Shown: positions 17,974 to 27,204, numbered from the stretch's first letter. The stretch: DNA of 64,000 nt from Rickettsiales bacterium (GCA_025464625.1 JAOAUZ010000001.1:289183-353182); one strand, 5' to 3'. The notes: generated from the letters alone by a model not told the origin. Translations and numbers: made by a program.

Positions 17974-18417
17974 ATGAATATGCAGATATCAGAAAAAGGC
18001 TTAGAACTTATCAAGCAATATGAGGGTTTTTCTGCAACCATATATCTATGTCCAGCGGGGAAATTAACCATTGGCTATGGGCATGTTATTGCTTCTGGGG
18101 ATAAATTTTCAGGCAGAGCTATCACCAAAGAAAAAGCTGAAATACTGTTAAAACAAGATGTTAGTACAGTTGAGAAAACGCTGGCTGACTTAATTATAAG
18201 CCAATTATTGCAAAATCAGTTTGATGCTTTGGTTAGTTTTGTGTACAATGTGGGTAGTAAAGCCTTTGAAAAATCTACATTGTTACGGTTGCTGAATAAA
18301 AATAAACTAGATTTGGCAGCAGAAGAATTTTCTAGATGGATATTTGCGGGGGGTGTGGCGCAGAAAGGTCTGATTCGCCGAAGGAGTGCTGAAAAGCTGA
18401 TGTTTTTGGGATTGTGA
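17974..18417 (+). CDS. Phage-type lysozyme (GH24 endolysin)
   Basis: 147 residues, full length for T4/lambdoid-type lysozymes that cut peptidoglycan glycan strands. The catalytic region reads YEGFSATIYLCPAGKLTIGY: Glu, then Cys eight residues on where T4 has Asp, then Thr. The E-8-C-5-T form is a recognised variant among phage endolysins. The later conserved parts FDALVSFVYNVG and GLIRRRSAEKLMF are intact. There is no signal peptide or SAR anchor, so release would need a holin. It follows the membrane-anchored coiled-coil gene after a palindromic repeat. Confidence 0.92.
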   Translation: MNMQISEKGLELIKQYEGFSATIYLCPAGKLTIGYGHVIASGDKFSGRAITKEKAEILLKQDVSTVEKTLADLIISQLLQNQFDALVSFVYNVGSKAFEKSTLLRLLNKNKLDLAAEEFSRWIFAGGVAQKGLIRRRSAEKLMFLGL

Positions 18418-18530
18418 CAGTATTTATTATTGTAATAAAACAAGAAAATGTAATATTCATAAAACTGTAACACAAAAACTATTTATTTTGATTATACTGG
18501 GTACAGTTAATACAAGAACATGGAGAATAT

Positions 18531-19082
18531 ATGGCTGATGGCGTTGATAATTCTAGTGGTACAGCAAATGGTTCTGCTGGTGGTGACTTAAAAAGCAAAG
18601 CTGACGCAGTTATGTCTGGTGCTAAGACCATTTGGGAACAGGCTAAAAGTAAAACTGTACTTTCTAATGTTGGCGCGGAGCAGGTTGCGCAAGCTAAGGG
18701 TTTAGAAGAATCATTAAAAGCTGCTGCGGAAGCAGAGAAGCCAGCAATTCAAGAAAGTCTTAAAAAGGTTACTGAGGAAGTCAGCAAACTGAAAGCTGGT
18801 GAATTTGCAAAACTGGGTCGTGTTGAGAGGCTTACCGCTGCTGTTGGTGGAAATATAGGGCAAGCTTCGGCGATGGGCAAATTAGGGCGCATTGGTGGTT
18901 CGGCTGTTGGTCTTGGTGTAATTATCAGCGGTGCGAAGAATCTGATTGCTCCTGAACGTGACGAAAATGGTGAAAGAAAGAGTAGCACATGGAAACAGGT
19001 TGGCAAAATTGCTGGTGGTGCTGCTTTGACATATCTATCGGCTGTTAAAGGTGGTGCCAACAAGGCGATGGGAATTAGCTAG
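18531..19082 (+). CDS. Hypothetical Ala/Gly/Lys-rich protein
   Basis: 183 residues beginning MADGVDNSSGTANGSAGG, with GGAG ahead of the ATG. The middle is a predicted helical region (EESLKAAAEAEKPAIQESLK). The C-terminal third has Gly-rich hydrophobic stretches (GRIGGSAVGLGVIISGAK and GKIAGGAALTYLSAVKGGA) around a charged loop. No signal peptide and no family I know. It may belong with the other small Gly/Ala-rich proteins at 10555 and 15573. It is convergent with pabB, overlapping by 4 bases. Confidence 0.6.
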   Translation: MADGVDNSSGTANGSAGGDLKSKADAVMSGAKTIWEQAKSKTVLSNVGAEQVAQAKGLEESLKAAAEAEKPAIQESLKKVTEEVSKLKAGEFAKLGRVERLTAAVGGNIGQASAMGKLGRIGGSAVGLGVIISGAKNLIAPERDENGERKSSTWKQVGKIAGGAALTYLSAVKGGANKAMGIS

Positions 19083-20374
19083 ATATTTTGAATGGCAATT
19101 ACTGGAATATTCAAAGTTAGTAATATTCCTTTTGCTTTGTTTATTAGCTCTTCCAATTCTTTTTCTGGTGTTGAATCTGCGACTATTCCTCCACCCACCT
19201 GAAATTCAAATTTCTTGTCTTTTATTATCAGCGTGCGGATGACTACCGATAAATCACAACTGCCATCACCGCCAAACCAACCTATCGCCCCAGCATAAAC
19301 ACCGCGTTTTTGTTTCTCTAATTTGCTGCATAGATTTATGGCACTGATTTTCGGCGCGCCTGTCATTGAACCTGCTGGGAATGTAGCCTTGACTGCATCT
19401 ATAGTGCTACAATCCGAGCGTTTTCTTCCACTTATTGTACTTGATAAATGATGGATGGTGGCGTGGGTGGTTATGTCAAACAAAGAATCTGTTTTTACAC
19501 TGCCAGCAACGCAGCATTTTGCTAGATCATTACGCATTAAATCGACAATCATCAAATTTTCAGCGCGATCTTTTTCGCTTTCACTTAATTTCTGTCGCAA
19601 AATATCATCAGATTTTTTATCTGCCCCGCGTGGGGATGTGCCTTTAATAGGACGAGTTATTATGTTTCCGTTTACATCAATATTCAAAAATAATTCTGGG
19701 CTAGAGGAGAGTATATAAGTATCATCCATGCGTACAAACGCGCTATATGGCGCAGGGCTTGCAGAACAAAGTTTAGCAAATATTTGCAGATAATCTGGCT
19801 GTTGCGTGAATTCGCCATAAAATTTTCGGGTGAGATTAGCTTGGTATAAATCACCTTCATGGATGCGTTCAATTACATGCTCCGCTTTTTTTAGATACTC
19901 ATCACGAGTCATGTTGGAACGGATATTTATCACTGAAGGAATAGCAGTTTTGTTTATTTTTTTATTTAAAGATGCTGCTGGCGATTGTCCGTTGCTCCAT
20001 AGAATCAGTGTTTGTGTTTCATGGTCAAATTGATAGATGTTATTAAATTTTAGCATGTTCAGATCTGGCATATCCAGCCAGTCTGTTTTGTCCAGTTCAA
20101 GATTTTCCAAAGTATTTTTCAATCCGTAACCTAAATATCCAAACCATGCGTTTTCAAACCATGGTTTATCATTTGAAAGATTTTTGGAAAATTCTGCAAA
20201 ATCATTAGCTGTGATTTTTTCATTCAAACCACAGGCTAATAAGCTATAGCGACCAGTATAATTAGTTTTTGTGCCTGAATATAGCAGTATCCAGTAATTA
20301 TCATTGATACTCGTAGCCAGATCTAGTGGCGAACACCATGGGATGTTTTGTGAGGTATATTGCAGATTTATCAT
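19079..20374 (-). CDS. pabB: Aminodeoxychorismate synthase component I
   Basis: 431 residues from ATG 20374; an ATG at 20413 would add 13 residues but overlap the divergent gene at 20396. It converts chorismate to aminodeoxychorismate with a PabA/TrpG glutaminase, for folate. The C-terminal chorismate-binding domain is intact: PIKGTSPRG with the PabB-type Lys (TrpE has Ala there), DLMRNDLAKC, FPAGSMTGAPK and YAGAIGWFGGDG. The PIKGT lysine and the nearby pabC and folKP genes favour PabB over TrpE, whose own gene lies at the window start. No lyase domain is fused. Confidence 0.92.
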   Translation of the reverse strand: MINLQYTSQNIPWCSPLDLATSINDNYWILLYSGTKTNYTGRYSLLACGLNEKITANDFAEFSKNLSNDKPWFENAWFGYLGYGLKNTLENLELDKTDWLDMPDLNMLKFNNIYQFDHETQTLILWSNGQSPAASLNKKINKTAIPSVINIRSNMTRDEYLKKAEHVIERIHEGDLYQANLTRKFYGEFTQQPDYLQIFAKLCSASPAPYSAFVRMDDTYILSSSPELFLNIDVNGNIITRPIKGTSPRGADKKSDDILRQKLSESEKDRAENLMIVDLMRNDLAKCCVAGSVKTDSLFDITTHATIHHLSSTISGRKRSDCSTIDAVKATFPAGSMTGAPKISAINLCSKLEKQKRGVYAGAIGWFGGDGSCDLSVVIRTLIIKDKKFEFQVGGGIVADSTPEKELEELINKAKGILLTLNIPVIAIQNI

Positions 20375-20395
20375 ATTTGAGTTAGTAGTATTATC

Positions 20396-20605
20396 ATGAA
20401 TATATTTGGGCATATTATCACTAGCTTATTAAGGCTGATAGGGAAAAAGAAGCAGAAAAAACGCTATCTTTCACCAGATAAATTGTCACCAGAGAATATG
20501 GCAAAGGTCATGAAAGAAGTTGAGTTCCTGCGTAGACAGCACGCAGTTGACGTGCGTGAACTTGCACCAAACGAAATACCTACAATTCCTAAACGAGCTG
20601 ATTAG
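20396..20605 (+). CDS. Small hypothetical basic protein
   Basis: 69 residues. A short hydrophobic start (MNIFGHIITSLLRLIG) is followed by a lysine cluster (KKKQKKRYLSPDKL) and a helical tail with PNEIPTIPKRAD. The N-terminal helix with flanking Lys could be an amphipathic membrane-targeting segment. It starts 21 bp from the pabB start on the opposite strand and ends 4 bp before the stop of the convergent DUF2125-type gene. Coding status is plausible from its position and lack of a competing frame, but I recognise no family. Confidence 0.45.
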   Translation: MNIFGHIITSLLRLIGKKKQKKRYLSPDKLSPENMAKVMKEVEFLRRQHAVDVRELAPNEIPTIPKRAD

Positions 20606-20609
20606 AAAA

Positions 20610-22316
20610 TTATTTCTTTTTAGCTGGCACAGGTGCAGCTGGAGCTGTCAGCGGTGCTGCTGTTGCTCCATTACCATTTGTTGGCTGGGTAAACTGAGGA
20701 GCAAATTCATTAATTATCTTCAGAACGTGCAGACTATCTTGTTTGTTTACCGTTATGCCACCCTTGCCATTACTTGTTATATTGAATTTGAAGACGTTTT
20801 TATCACCTGATTCTTCAGTTGGCTCAAATGCCATCAGGAATTTTTTAAAAGAGTTAACATTTTCTGACGATATATTAAAGTTTGCATTACCAGTAGGGTA
20901 AAATATAGCTACAACATCTTTCATGTGATTTATATAGGCAGCCATATCATCAATTAGGCTTGGGCAATTACGGCATGAAAGTGATAGGTTTCCAGAAGAA
21001 ATTGTACGGTTTTCCTCTCCTTTGGAGCGTTTTGTAGAGCCAGTTGCAGTTATGCCATAAGGTGCAGATGAAATTTCAAAATCTGTGAGGTTTATTTGTC
21101 CTTCAGTAAAATTATCGTCGCCAGAATAACCAACGTCAAACCCTGTAACCATTTTACCGAGTATAGCGAAATCTGGGATGATAGAATTTATTAGCCTGTC
21201 AAGTTCTCCAGTAGGCAAACTTGCCAGTTTTTCTTTCACAGATGGACTTGATGGAATTTCATTAGAGAGGATTGAATCTGCAAGCCCGCCTAATTGCGTT
21301 TTTAACATTGTACGCAGAAGTTCTGTAGCTGCGCTTTCCGTTTTATAAGATAAAGAAGCGACCCTCACATTGTCTTTTAAAATATTGCTAAGTTTAAAGC
21401 TCGTATCTGAATTATACGCTGCATTGGACATTGATAACTTATCAATTCTAACCTCCAAAGGGAGATTCTTGGCTTCAGGATTCTTCCAATCCTCAGTTCC
21501 ATTATAAGTCATATCAAGTTCTATATTCTGTTTCCCATAGGAAGATGGGAGTACAAATTTTTTGTGTGGAGCAAACATCCCTTGATAAGCAATATAAACA
21601 TCATCGTAGGTTTTTTGCACCTCTGTATCTTTAATTTGCACATAAAGGCGTATATTTGATAAATTATTCTCTGGGGTACGAGAAATAAATATGTGTGATT
21701 CACCATAACTCGCCATAGTTTCCTTGGTTTCGCTATTTAAGAGCTTGCCAGCAGAATGTATGCAATCTAAAGAACGAAAATCCTGAAATAATTTATCAGA
21801 ATTTTTAGTCAGAGAATGGATGTTCCATAAATTAGCAAATATTCCGTTAGTGTTTTTTAACTGCAATTCGCAAGAGCTACTGCCTTCAGATTGGCTGGTA
21901 AGCGCAATGGTTTTTCCCGCAATATTTCCTTTGCCACTATAGTTCCCATTGGTCTCTAGCTTATATTTGTTTGCTAGGGCATTCACTTTTACAGTGATAT
22001 TTCCGTCAAGTGTGTAATCTTCATTCCATTCTGGTAATGCAGGAATCTTAAGTGTTTTATTAAGATTTAGGTCCTGAAATAATTTGTCAACACGACCAGA
22101 GAAATGTGGTTTGAAAATGGCAATATTCATAGATACTGGAAATCCAGACACTTCCACTTTTTCATAGGTAAATTTGCCATTCGGTGTGCTTAACGATGCT
22201 AAAAATGCCTCAGTGTCTTTTTTAACTGCAGCAGCGCGACTAAACCATGTGATGCTTAGAGCAGCAGCAGACACAAATATAAAGGTAGCTATACCAATCA
22301 GGATTATTTTACGCAT
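20610..22316 (-). CDS. DUF2125-type exported/anchored protein
   Basis: 568 residues. An N-terminal membrane segment (IILIGIATFIFVSAAALSITW) is followed by an extracytoplasmic region. The stretch GKFTYEKVEVSGFPVSMNI matches the G-Y-x-x-V-x-V-x-GFP pattern of DUF2125, and repeated DFEISS/ITATGS-like strands suggest a beta-rich lipid-transfer or AsmA-like fold. The C-terminus is Ala/Pro/Thr-rich. Function is not known; the family is widespread in alphaproteobacteria. It lies between the pabB and pabC genes on the same strand. Confidence 0.7.
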   Translation of the reverse strand: MRKIILIGIATFIFVSAAALSITWFSRAAAVKKDTEAFLASLSTPNGKFTYEKVEVSGFPVSMNIAIFKPHFSGRVDKLFQDLNLNKTLKIPALPEWNEDYTLDGNITVKVNALANKYKLETNGNYSGKGNIAGKTIALTSQSEGSSSCELQLKNTNGIFANLWNIHSLTKNSDKLFQDFRSLDCIHSAGKLLNSETKETMASYGESHIFISRTPENNLSNIRLYVQIKDTEVQKTYDDVYIAYQGMFAPHKKFVLPSSYGKQNIELDMTYNGTEDWKNPEAKNLPLEVRIDKLSMSNAAYNSDTSFKLSNILKDNVRVASLSYKTESAATELLRTMLKTQLGGLADSILSNEIPSSPSVKEKLASLPTGELDRLINSIIPDFAILGKMVTGFDVGYSGDDNFTEGQINLTDFEISSAPYGITATGSTKRSKGEENRTISSGNLSLSCRNCPSLIDDMAAYINHMKDVVAIFYPTGNANFNISSENVNSFKKFLMAFEPTEESGDKNVFKFNITSNGKGGITVNKQDSLHVLKIINEFAPQFTQPTNGNGATAAPLTAPAAPVPAKKK

Positions 22317-22376
22317 CGGACGAACTTTCAGAAATAGTTATGGAATCACTGTAAATTTGTAGGTGAAATACGCGCT

Positions 22377-23210
22377 TTACTCAAGCTGTTTTATATCATT
22401 TTCCAACAGGTCTAGCATTTCTTCGCTTAATGCTTCACTTTTCCATTTAATATCAAGTGGTTTTATCTCGGAAATCGCTTTTATCTTTATTGCCACATTT
22501 GTTATGAACAGCGCATCTGCACCGCGTAAATCCTCTGTAGTTGCTTCCACTTTATGAACTTTGTATGGTGATAAGCGGATTATAGCTGCGCTCACGCTTC
22601 CTTCCAGCACTCCACAAGTTAGTGCTGGTGTGTATAATTCTCTATTTTTAAGCCAAAAAATATTGGCGGAGCTGGTTTCGCAAATTTTACCATTCTCATT
22701 CAGCATAATAGCATCAAAACAATTATTTTCTACTGCTTCCATGCGTGCCAGAGTGGAATTTAGCCCTTGGCAGAGTTTGAACTGCACAGGTAATGCTTTA
22801 CTTGATATTTTGTTATAGCTGCTTTGCCAGAGTTTTACTGGCGTATCGTCAATATCTGGTGCAGCTATTGTTTCTATTAGCAGTGTTGGATTAGTTTTTG
22901 CTGAATCTGGCAGATAGCCACGACCGCTTATCCCGCGCGTTACCTGAATCCTAAGTAATCCCTTGGTAAAATTATTGGCTTGAAGAAGCTTCTTGCAAAG
23001 TGCCAGTAAACTTTGGGTGTTAAAATCTATTTTAATTGCTTTTAAACCGCGCGCGAGCCTTTCTATGTGCCAATCAGGTTGATATATTTTACCCGCATGA
23101 ACAATCATGGTGTCAAATACACCATCACCATAGCGGAATCCGCGATCTTGCGGTGAAATTGATATTTCATTCTCTTTTACAAGTTGTCCGTTAAAAATAG
23201 CGTATGTCAT
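22377..23210 (-). CDS. pabC: Aminodeoxychorismate lyase (class IV PLP aminotransferase fold)
   Basis: 277 residues. The fold IV signature is present: RGFRYGDGVFDTM near the N-terminus, the PLP Lys in FKLCQGLNSTLARMEA, and ETSSANIFW followed by GVLEGSVSAAII. PabC releases pyruvate from aminodeoxychorismate to give p-aminobenzoate. D-amino-acid or branched-chain aminotransferases share this fold, but the setting beside pabB and a divergent folKP-folC pair supports PabC. The start lies 54 bp from the divergent folKP start, so the two probably share a promoter region. Confidence 0.85.
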   Translation of the reverse strand: MTYAIFNGQLVKENEISISPQDRGFRYGDGVFDTMIVHAGKIYQPDWHIERLARGLKAIKIDFNTQSLLALCKKLLQANNFTKGLLRIQVTRGISGRGYLPDSAKTNPTLLIETIAAPDIDDTPVKLWQSSYNKISSKALPVQFKLCQGLNSTLARMEAVENNCFDAIMLNENGKICETSSANIFWLKNRELYTPALTCGVLEGSVSAAIIRLSPYKVHKVEATTEDLRGADALFITNVAIKIKAISEIKPLDIKWKSEALSEEMLDLLENDIKQLE

Positions 23211-23264
23211 TTTTTCTTCATTAAATCATGGTTGAGTTATCGCTTCCTTGTCTTTATATGATAA

Positions 23265-24572
23265 ATGATGAAAAAAAGCGAAGTAATATTAGGGTTGGGG
23301 AGTAATGTTGGCAATAGGCGCGAGATGTTGCGCGCTGCCGTTATCGAACTCTCAAAATACCTAGAAAATATCCGTGTTTCTCATATCTTTGAATCGAATG
23401 CTCTGTTGCCAGAGGGCGCACCTCCTGAGTGGAATATACCGTATTACAACATGGCGATAATAGGAAAAACCACTCTAACACCACAGGAACTATTAAATAA
23501 GGAAAAACAAATAGAAGAAATGCTTGGACGTAAGAAGGTTGGTCATTGGAGTCCACGCGAGATTGATATTGATATTTTAGCGATGGAAGATGTGGTTATT
23601 GATTCGCCAGATTTATCAATTCCGCATAAGGAATTATTGAAGAGAAATTTTGTGTTGATTGGAATGGTTGAGATTGCACCGAATTGGCTGCATCCAGTCG
23701 CCAAAAAGACAGTAAAGGAGCTGGCAAAATCAATCTCTTTAAGTGGTCTCTCACTTATTAAAAAACCAGAGCTGGTGGGGATTATAAACATAACTCCTGA
23801 TTCTTTTTCTGATGGTGGAGAGAATTTTTCTCCGCAAACAGCTTTAGAAAATATATTGCAGTTGGTTGATGACGGTGTCGATGTCATAGATATTGGCGCG
23901 GAATCCACCCGCCCAAACGCCACACCAATATCACACGAAGAAGAATGGAAGCGGCTTGAACCAGTGCTTTCTAGGTTGTCTGGTTTTCCAATTCCTATCA
24001 GTGTTGACACGCGCCACGCAGAAACTGCGCGAAAAGCACTTGCACTTGGTGTTGGCTGGATAAATGATGTATCTGGTTTTTCTGATCCCGAGATGGTTGC
24101 GGCTGTTCGGGATTCTGATTCAAAGTTGGTGGTTATGCACTCTCTGACTGTTCCTGCTGATAAAAATGTTATTTTGCCAGTGGATGTTGATCCTGTGGAA
24201 TATTTAATCTCTTGGGCAAGGGTGCGTTTTGAGGAGCTAGAAAAAGCTGGTATAAAGCGTGACAGAATTATTTTTGATGCGGGAATTGGTTTTGGAAAAA
24301 ATGCACAGCAATCAGAGGCTATTATTGATGGTGTTGCTCGGTTTAAGGAGCTTGGAGTGCCTATATTAATTGGACATTCGCGGAAGTCTTTTATTAGAGA
24401 TTGTCATTCCGAGTGCAACGAGGAATCTCTGCACAATAATGAAAAGATCCTTCGACAAGCTCAGGATGACATTGATGATGCAACTATCAAAATCTCGCAA
24501 TTTTTGGCAGAAAATGGGGTTGATTATCTGCGAGTGCATAATGTTAAAAGGCATCGGTTAGAGGTGTTATGA
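23265..24572 (+). CDS. Fused HPPK-dihydropteroate synthase with an in-frame repeat insert
   Basis: 435 residues joining two consecutive folate steps. Residues 1-160 are FolK: LGLGSNVGNRREMLR, then HWSPREIDIDILAM. Residues about 168-435 are FolP, a TIM barrel: GIINITPDSFSDGG, DIGAESTRPNA, GHSRKSFI and a C-terminal RVHNVKRHRLEVL. Between SRKSFIRD and DATIKISQFLAENG lie about 24 residues (380-403, including NEESLHNNEKILRQAQDD) encoded by a palindromic repeat. The insert is in frame, in a loop before the last helices. FolK-FolP fusions are known in bacteria, though FolB/FolK types are also common. folC overlaps by 4 bases. Confidence 0.93.
   Translation: MMKKSEVILGLGSNVGNRREMLRAAVIELSKYLENIRVSHIFESNALLPEGAPPEWNIPYYNMAIIGKTTLTPQELLNKEKQIEEMLGRKKVGHWSPREIDIDILAMEDVVIDSPDLSIPHKELLKRNFVLIGMVEIAPNWLHPVAKKTVKELAKSISLSGLSLIKKPELVGIINITPDSFSDGGENFSPQTALENILQLVDDGVDVIDIGAESTRPNATPISHEEEWKRLEPVLSRLSGFPIPISVDTRHAETARKALALGVGWINDVSGFSDPEMVAAVRDSDSKLVVMHSLTVPADKNVILPVDVDPVEYLISWARVRFEELEKAGIKRDRIIFDAGIGFGKNAQQSEAIIDGVARFKELGVPILIGHSRKSFIRDCHSECNEESLHNNEKILRQAQDDIDDATIKISQFLAENGVDYLRVHNVKRHRLEVL
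24402..24471. repeat. Palindromic repeat inserted in frame in folKP
   Basis: The ends are TGTCATTCCGAG and CTCAGGATGACA, inverted. The interior has GAGGAATCTCTGC followed by AAAGATCCTTCGACAAG. It belongs to the TGTCATnCCGAG family also found at 36528, 43161, 44463 and 50783. It begins exactly on codon 380 and is translated through in the dihydropteroate synthase half. Confidence 0.9.
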
Positions 24573-25858
24573 GTGATGTTATCGAGCAATTTTTACGGCA
24601 ATTACAACATCCGCTGATTGCGGGTATAGATTTGTCACTGGATAGGATGGTGCGGTTGCTTTCCCTCCTTAGAAATCCGCATAAGCGCTTGCCACCTGTT
24701 ATTCATGTGGCGGGAACGAATGGCAAAGGTTCGCTGATTGCCTATCTCCATGCGATTTTTGAAGCTGCTGGTTACCGAGTGCATCGCTACACCTCGCCAC
24801 ATCTGGTGCATTTTCGTGAGCGTATTTTGTTGCAGGGCAAGGAAATTGATAACGCCAGTATTGAAAAAATATTTCGCTATATTTCGCCATATCTGCAACA
24901 GCAGCAGGTGACGTTTTTTGAGGCGATAACTGTGGCAGCTTTTGTTGCTTTTTCAGAAAAACCTGCCGATATTTTGTTACTGGAAACTGGCTTGGGCGGG
25001 CTTCTTGACGCAACCAATGTTATTGAAAAACCATTGCTCACAGCTATTACACCAATAGCTTTTGATCACACGGAGTTCTTAGGAAATACCATAGAAAAAA
25101 TTGCTGGCGAGAAAGCTGGTATTATCAAGCGCGGTGTGCCGTGCATTGTTGGCAGGCAAGATTTTTCAGAGGTTTTACCTTTGTTGGAAGCAAAAGCAAA
25201 GTCACTTGATGCGCCATTATTCAGGCTAGGTCAGGAATGGCGCGTGGAAAACCATCATTACATTTCACCGACAAAAAACATTGAGCTTACGCCCTCGCTT
25301 TTTGGTGAACATCAATATGACAATGCAGCCACAGCGGTTGCCTGTATTGAGCAGATTCCACAATTTAACATTAGTGATGAGCATATAAAAACTGGTTTGG
25401 CAAAAGCCGTTTGGCCAGCACGTTTGCAGCATCTAACCACCCATCCATATTGTAAATTGCTGCCACCTGAAATGGAGTTATGGCTGGATGGCGGGCATAA
25501 TCCGCAGGGTGGGCAGGTTCTAGGAAAATGGCTGGAGCAGCAGAGTAAAAACAAAAAGATATATCTGGTTTGCGGAATGATAAAAGGCAAGGATATGAAG
25601 GAATTTCTACGACATCTCACGCCATATAGCGAATTTTTATGCTCGGTGATTATCCGTGAAGAAGCAAACAGCCAGCCAGCGCAGGCAGTGGCGGAGGCAG
25701 CGCAGGCAGTGGGTATGAAAGCCGAAGCTAGTCTTAGCATTGAAAATGCGTTGCATAATATAATTCAACGTGCAAAAACTAATGGAAACAAACCAGCAAT
25801 TATTTATATCTGCGGTTCGCTATATTTGGCGGGTAAGGTACTTGAGGTTGATAAATAG
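24569..25858 (+). CDS. folC: Bifunctional folylpolyglutamate / dihydrofolate synthase
   Basis: 429 residues, typical of the Mur-ligase-like FolC family that adds glutamate to dihydropteroate and to tetrahydrofolate. ATP-binding VAGTNGKGSLIAYLHAI, then YTSPHLVHFRERI, GLGGLLDATNV, the TPIAFDHTEFLG signature and a C-terminal WLDGGHNPQGG are all visible. The start overlaps the folKP stop (ATGA), so the two are translationally coupled. dapD follows 12 bp downstream. Confidence 0.95.
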   Translation: MSDVIEQFLRQLQHPLIAGIDLSLDRMVRLLSLLRNPHKRLPPVIHVAGTNGKGSLIAYLHAIFEAAGYRVHRYTSPHLVHFRERILLQGKEIDNASIEKIFRYISPYLQQQQVTFFEAITVAAFVAFSEKPADILLLETGLGGLLDATNVIEKPLLTAITPIAFDHTEFLGNTIEKIAGEKAGIIKRGVPCIVGRQDFSEVLPLLEAKAKSLDAPLFRLGQEWRVENHHYISPTKNIELTPSLFGEHQYDNAATAVACIEQIPQFNISDEHIKTGLAKAVWPARLQHLTTHPYCKLLPPEMELWLDGGHNPQGGQVLGKWLEQQSKNKKIYLVCGMIKGKDMKEFLRHLTPYSEFLCSVIIREEANSQPAQAVAEAAQAVGMKAEASLSIENALHNIIQRAKTNGNKPAIIYICGSLYLAGKVLEVDK

Positions 25859-25870
25859 GAAATAAAAAAC

Positions 25871-26692
25871 ATGACAACACAATTTCAGGATACAATTGAT
25901 ACAGCTTGGGAAAATCGGGCTTCTCTAAATGCCCAAACCAAAGGCGAGGTAAGGGAGACTGTAGATTTTATACTCTCCGAATTAGATAAGGGCGTGATGC
26001 GCGTTGCCAAAAAAATTGATGGCAAGTGGCAGGTTAATCAATGGTTGAAAAAGGCTATTTTACTATCATTCAGGCTTAATGATAACACGCCTACGGAAGC
26101 TGGGGTTTTTCGTTATTTTGATAAAGTTCCAGCAAAATTTTCTAACTGGAATGAAGCTGATTTTCGTTCTGCTGGCTTTCGTGCCTTACCTGGGGCGGTG
26201 GTGCGCCGTTCGGCTTATATTGGTAAAGATGTGGTTCTGATGCCGAGTTTTGTGAATGTCGGCGCGCATATTGGCGAGGGGACGATGGTTGATACTTGGG
26301 CGACTATCGGCTCTTGCGCGCAAATCGGCAAACATTGCCATATTTCTGGTGGAACGGGAATTGGCGGAGTGCTTGAGCCACTTCAGGCTGACCCTGTGAT
26401 TATTGAGGATAATTGTTTTATCGGCGCGCGCTCGGAAGTTGCCGAAGGTGTGATTGTAGAAGAAGGTTCGGTTATTTCTATGGGCGTTTTCCTTGGTGCA
26501 TCTACCAAAATTGTTGACCGTGCTACGGGCGAAATTATGTATGGTCGCGTGCCAGCTTATAGCGTGGTGGTGGCGGGAACTATGCCTGCCAAAAATGCTG
26601 GTGAACCGAATTTATATTGCGCGGTGATTGTTAAACGTGTGGACGCAAAAACTCGTTCCAAAACTGGGATTAATGAGCTTTTGAGAGAGTAG
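25871..26692 (+). CDS. dapD: Tetrahydrodipicolinate N-succinyltransferase
   Basis: 273 residues. A left-handed beta-helix hexapeptide-repeat enzyme that succinylates tetrahydrodipicolinate on the way to diaminopimelate and lysine. Seen are [57 protein letters not shown] and [20 protein letters not shown]. The hexapeptide coil runs from about 105 to 240. Length matches E. coli DapD (274). It follows folC after 12 bp, so it is likely in the same transcript. Confidence 0.97.
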   Translation: MTTQFQDTIDTAWENRASLNAQTKGEVRETVDFILSELDKGVMRVAKKIDGKWQVNQWLKKAILLSFRLNDNTPTEAGVFRYFDKVPAKFSNWNEADFRSAGFRALPGAVVRRSAYIGKDVVLMPSFVNVGAHIGEGTMVDTWATIGSCAQIGKHCHISGGTGIGGVLEPLQADPVIIEDNCFIGARSEVAEGVIVEEGSVISMGVFLGASTKIVDRATGEIMYGRVPAYSVVVAGTMPAKNAGEPNLYCAVIVKRVDAKTRSKTGINELLRE

Positions 26693-26694
26693 GG

Positions 26695-27204
26695 TTAAAT
26701 AAATGGGTCGTATGACCATTGCAGAAGTGCCTGCCGTTGGCGTGGACGGCAGCTAAGGTCGCGAGCTTTACAATTTGCTTTTATCTGCCCTGCATGACGG
26801 GAAAAATTCCGCCAGCGTTTTATTTGAAGCTCATCGATAGTATCTTTCCTTCTGCCCATGTAATAACGGCAATACCACTGAAACCATCCACGCGGATCTT
26901 GTCCGATTATCCAGCCTTTTTCTTGCCAAATGGATAATGGTTGACGGCTTTTTATGCCAAAATAATTAAGTGTTTCATCGGCAATATTGGAAATTTTGGC
27001 GTTTGCAAACCATTCCGCTGGAAATTCCTTTTGGCAATCATTCAGATATTTTCCTTCAAATACGCCCATCTCCAACATTTCCTGCGGGCTGTAGGCTGGA
27101 TAAAAACCATCCGCAAAATCCTCACCTATTGGTGCAAGCAAGCGATATGAATATCCACGCTGCATTTTGTCATTCACGATTATAATATCGCCAATGTCAG
27201 GCAT
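26695..27204 (-). CDS. Conserved hypothetical protein (Trp/Tyr/Arg-rich)
   Basis: 169 residues, soluble, no signal peptide. It reads MPDIGDIIIVNDKMQRGYSY, PAYSPQEMLEMGVFEGKYLN, then GWIIGQDPRGWFQWYCRYYM and ends in a basic Cys-containing tail. I have the impression of a widely conserved uncharacterised family with the motif D-P-R-G-W-F-Q-W-Y-C-R-Y-Y-x-G-R-R, but cannot name it. It starts at the gltB stop (sharing the boundary base), downstream in the gltD-gltB operon, and is convergent with dapD. Confidence 0.75.
   Translation of the reverse strand: MPDIGDIIIVNDKMQRGYSYRLLAPIGEDFADGFYPAYSPQEMLEMGVFEGKYLNDCQKEFPAEWFANAKISNIADETLNYFGIKSRQPLSIWQEKGWIIGQDPRGWFQWYCRYYMGRRKDTIDELQIKRWRNFSRHAGQIKANCKARDLSCRPRQRQALLQWSYDPFI

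Noticed and set aside
17974-18417. Inactive lysozyme because the T4 Asp position is Cys
   Set aside because: The E-8-C-5-T arrangement is found in active phage endolysins, so the change alone does not indicate loss of function.
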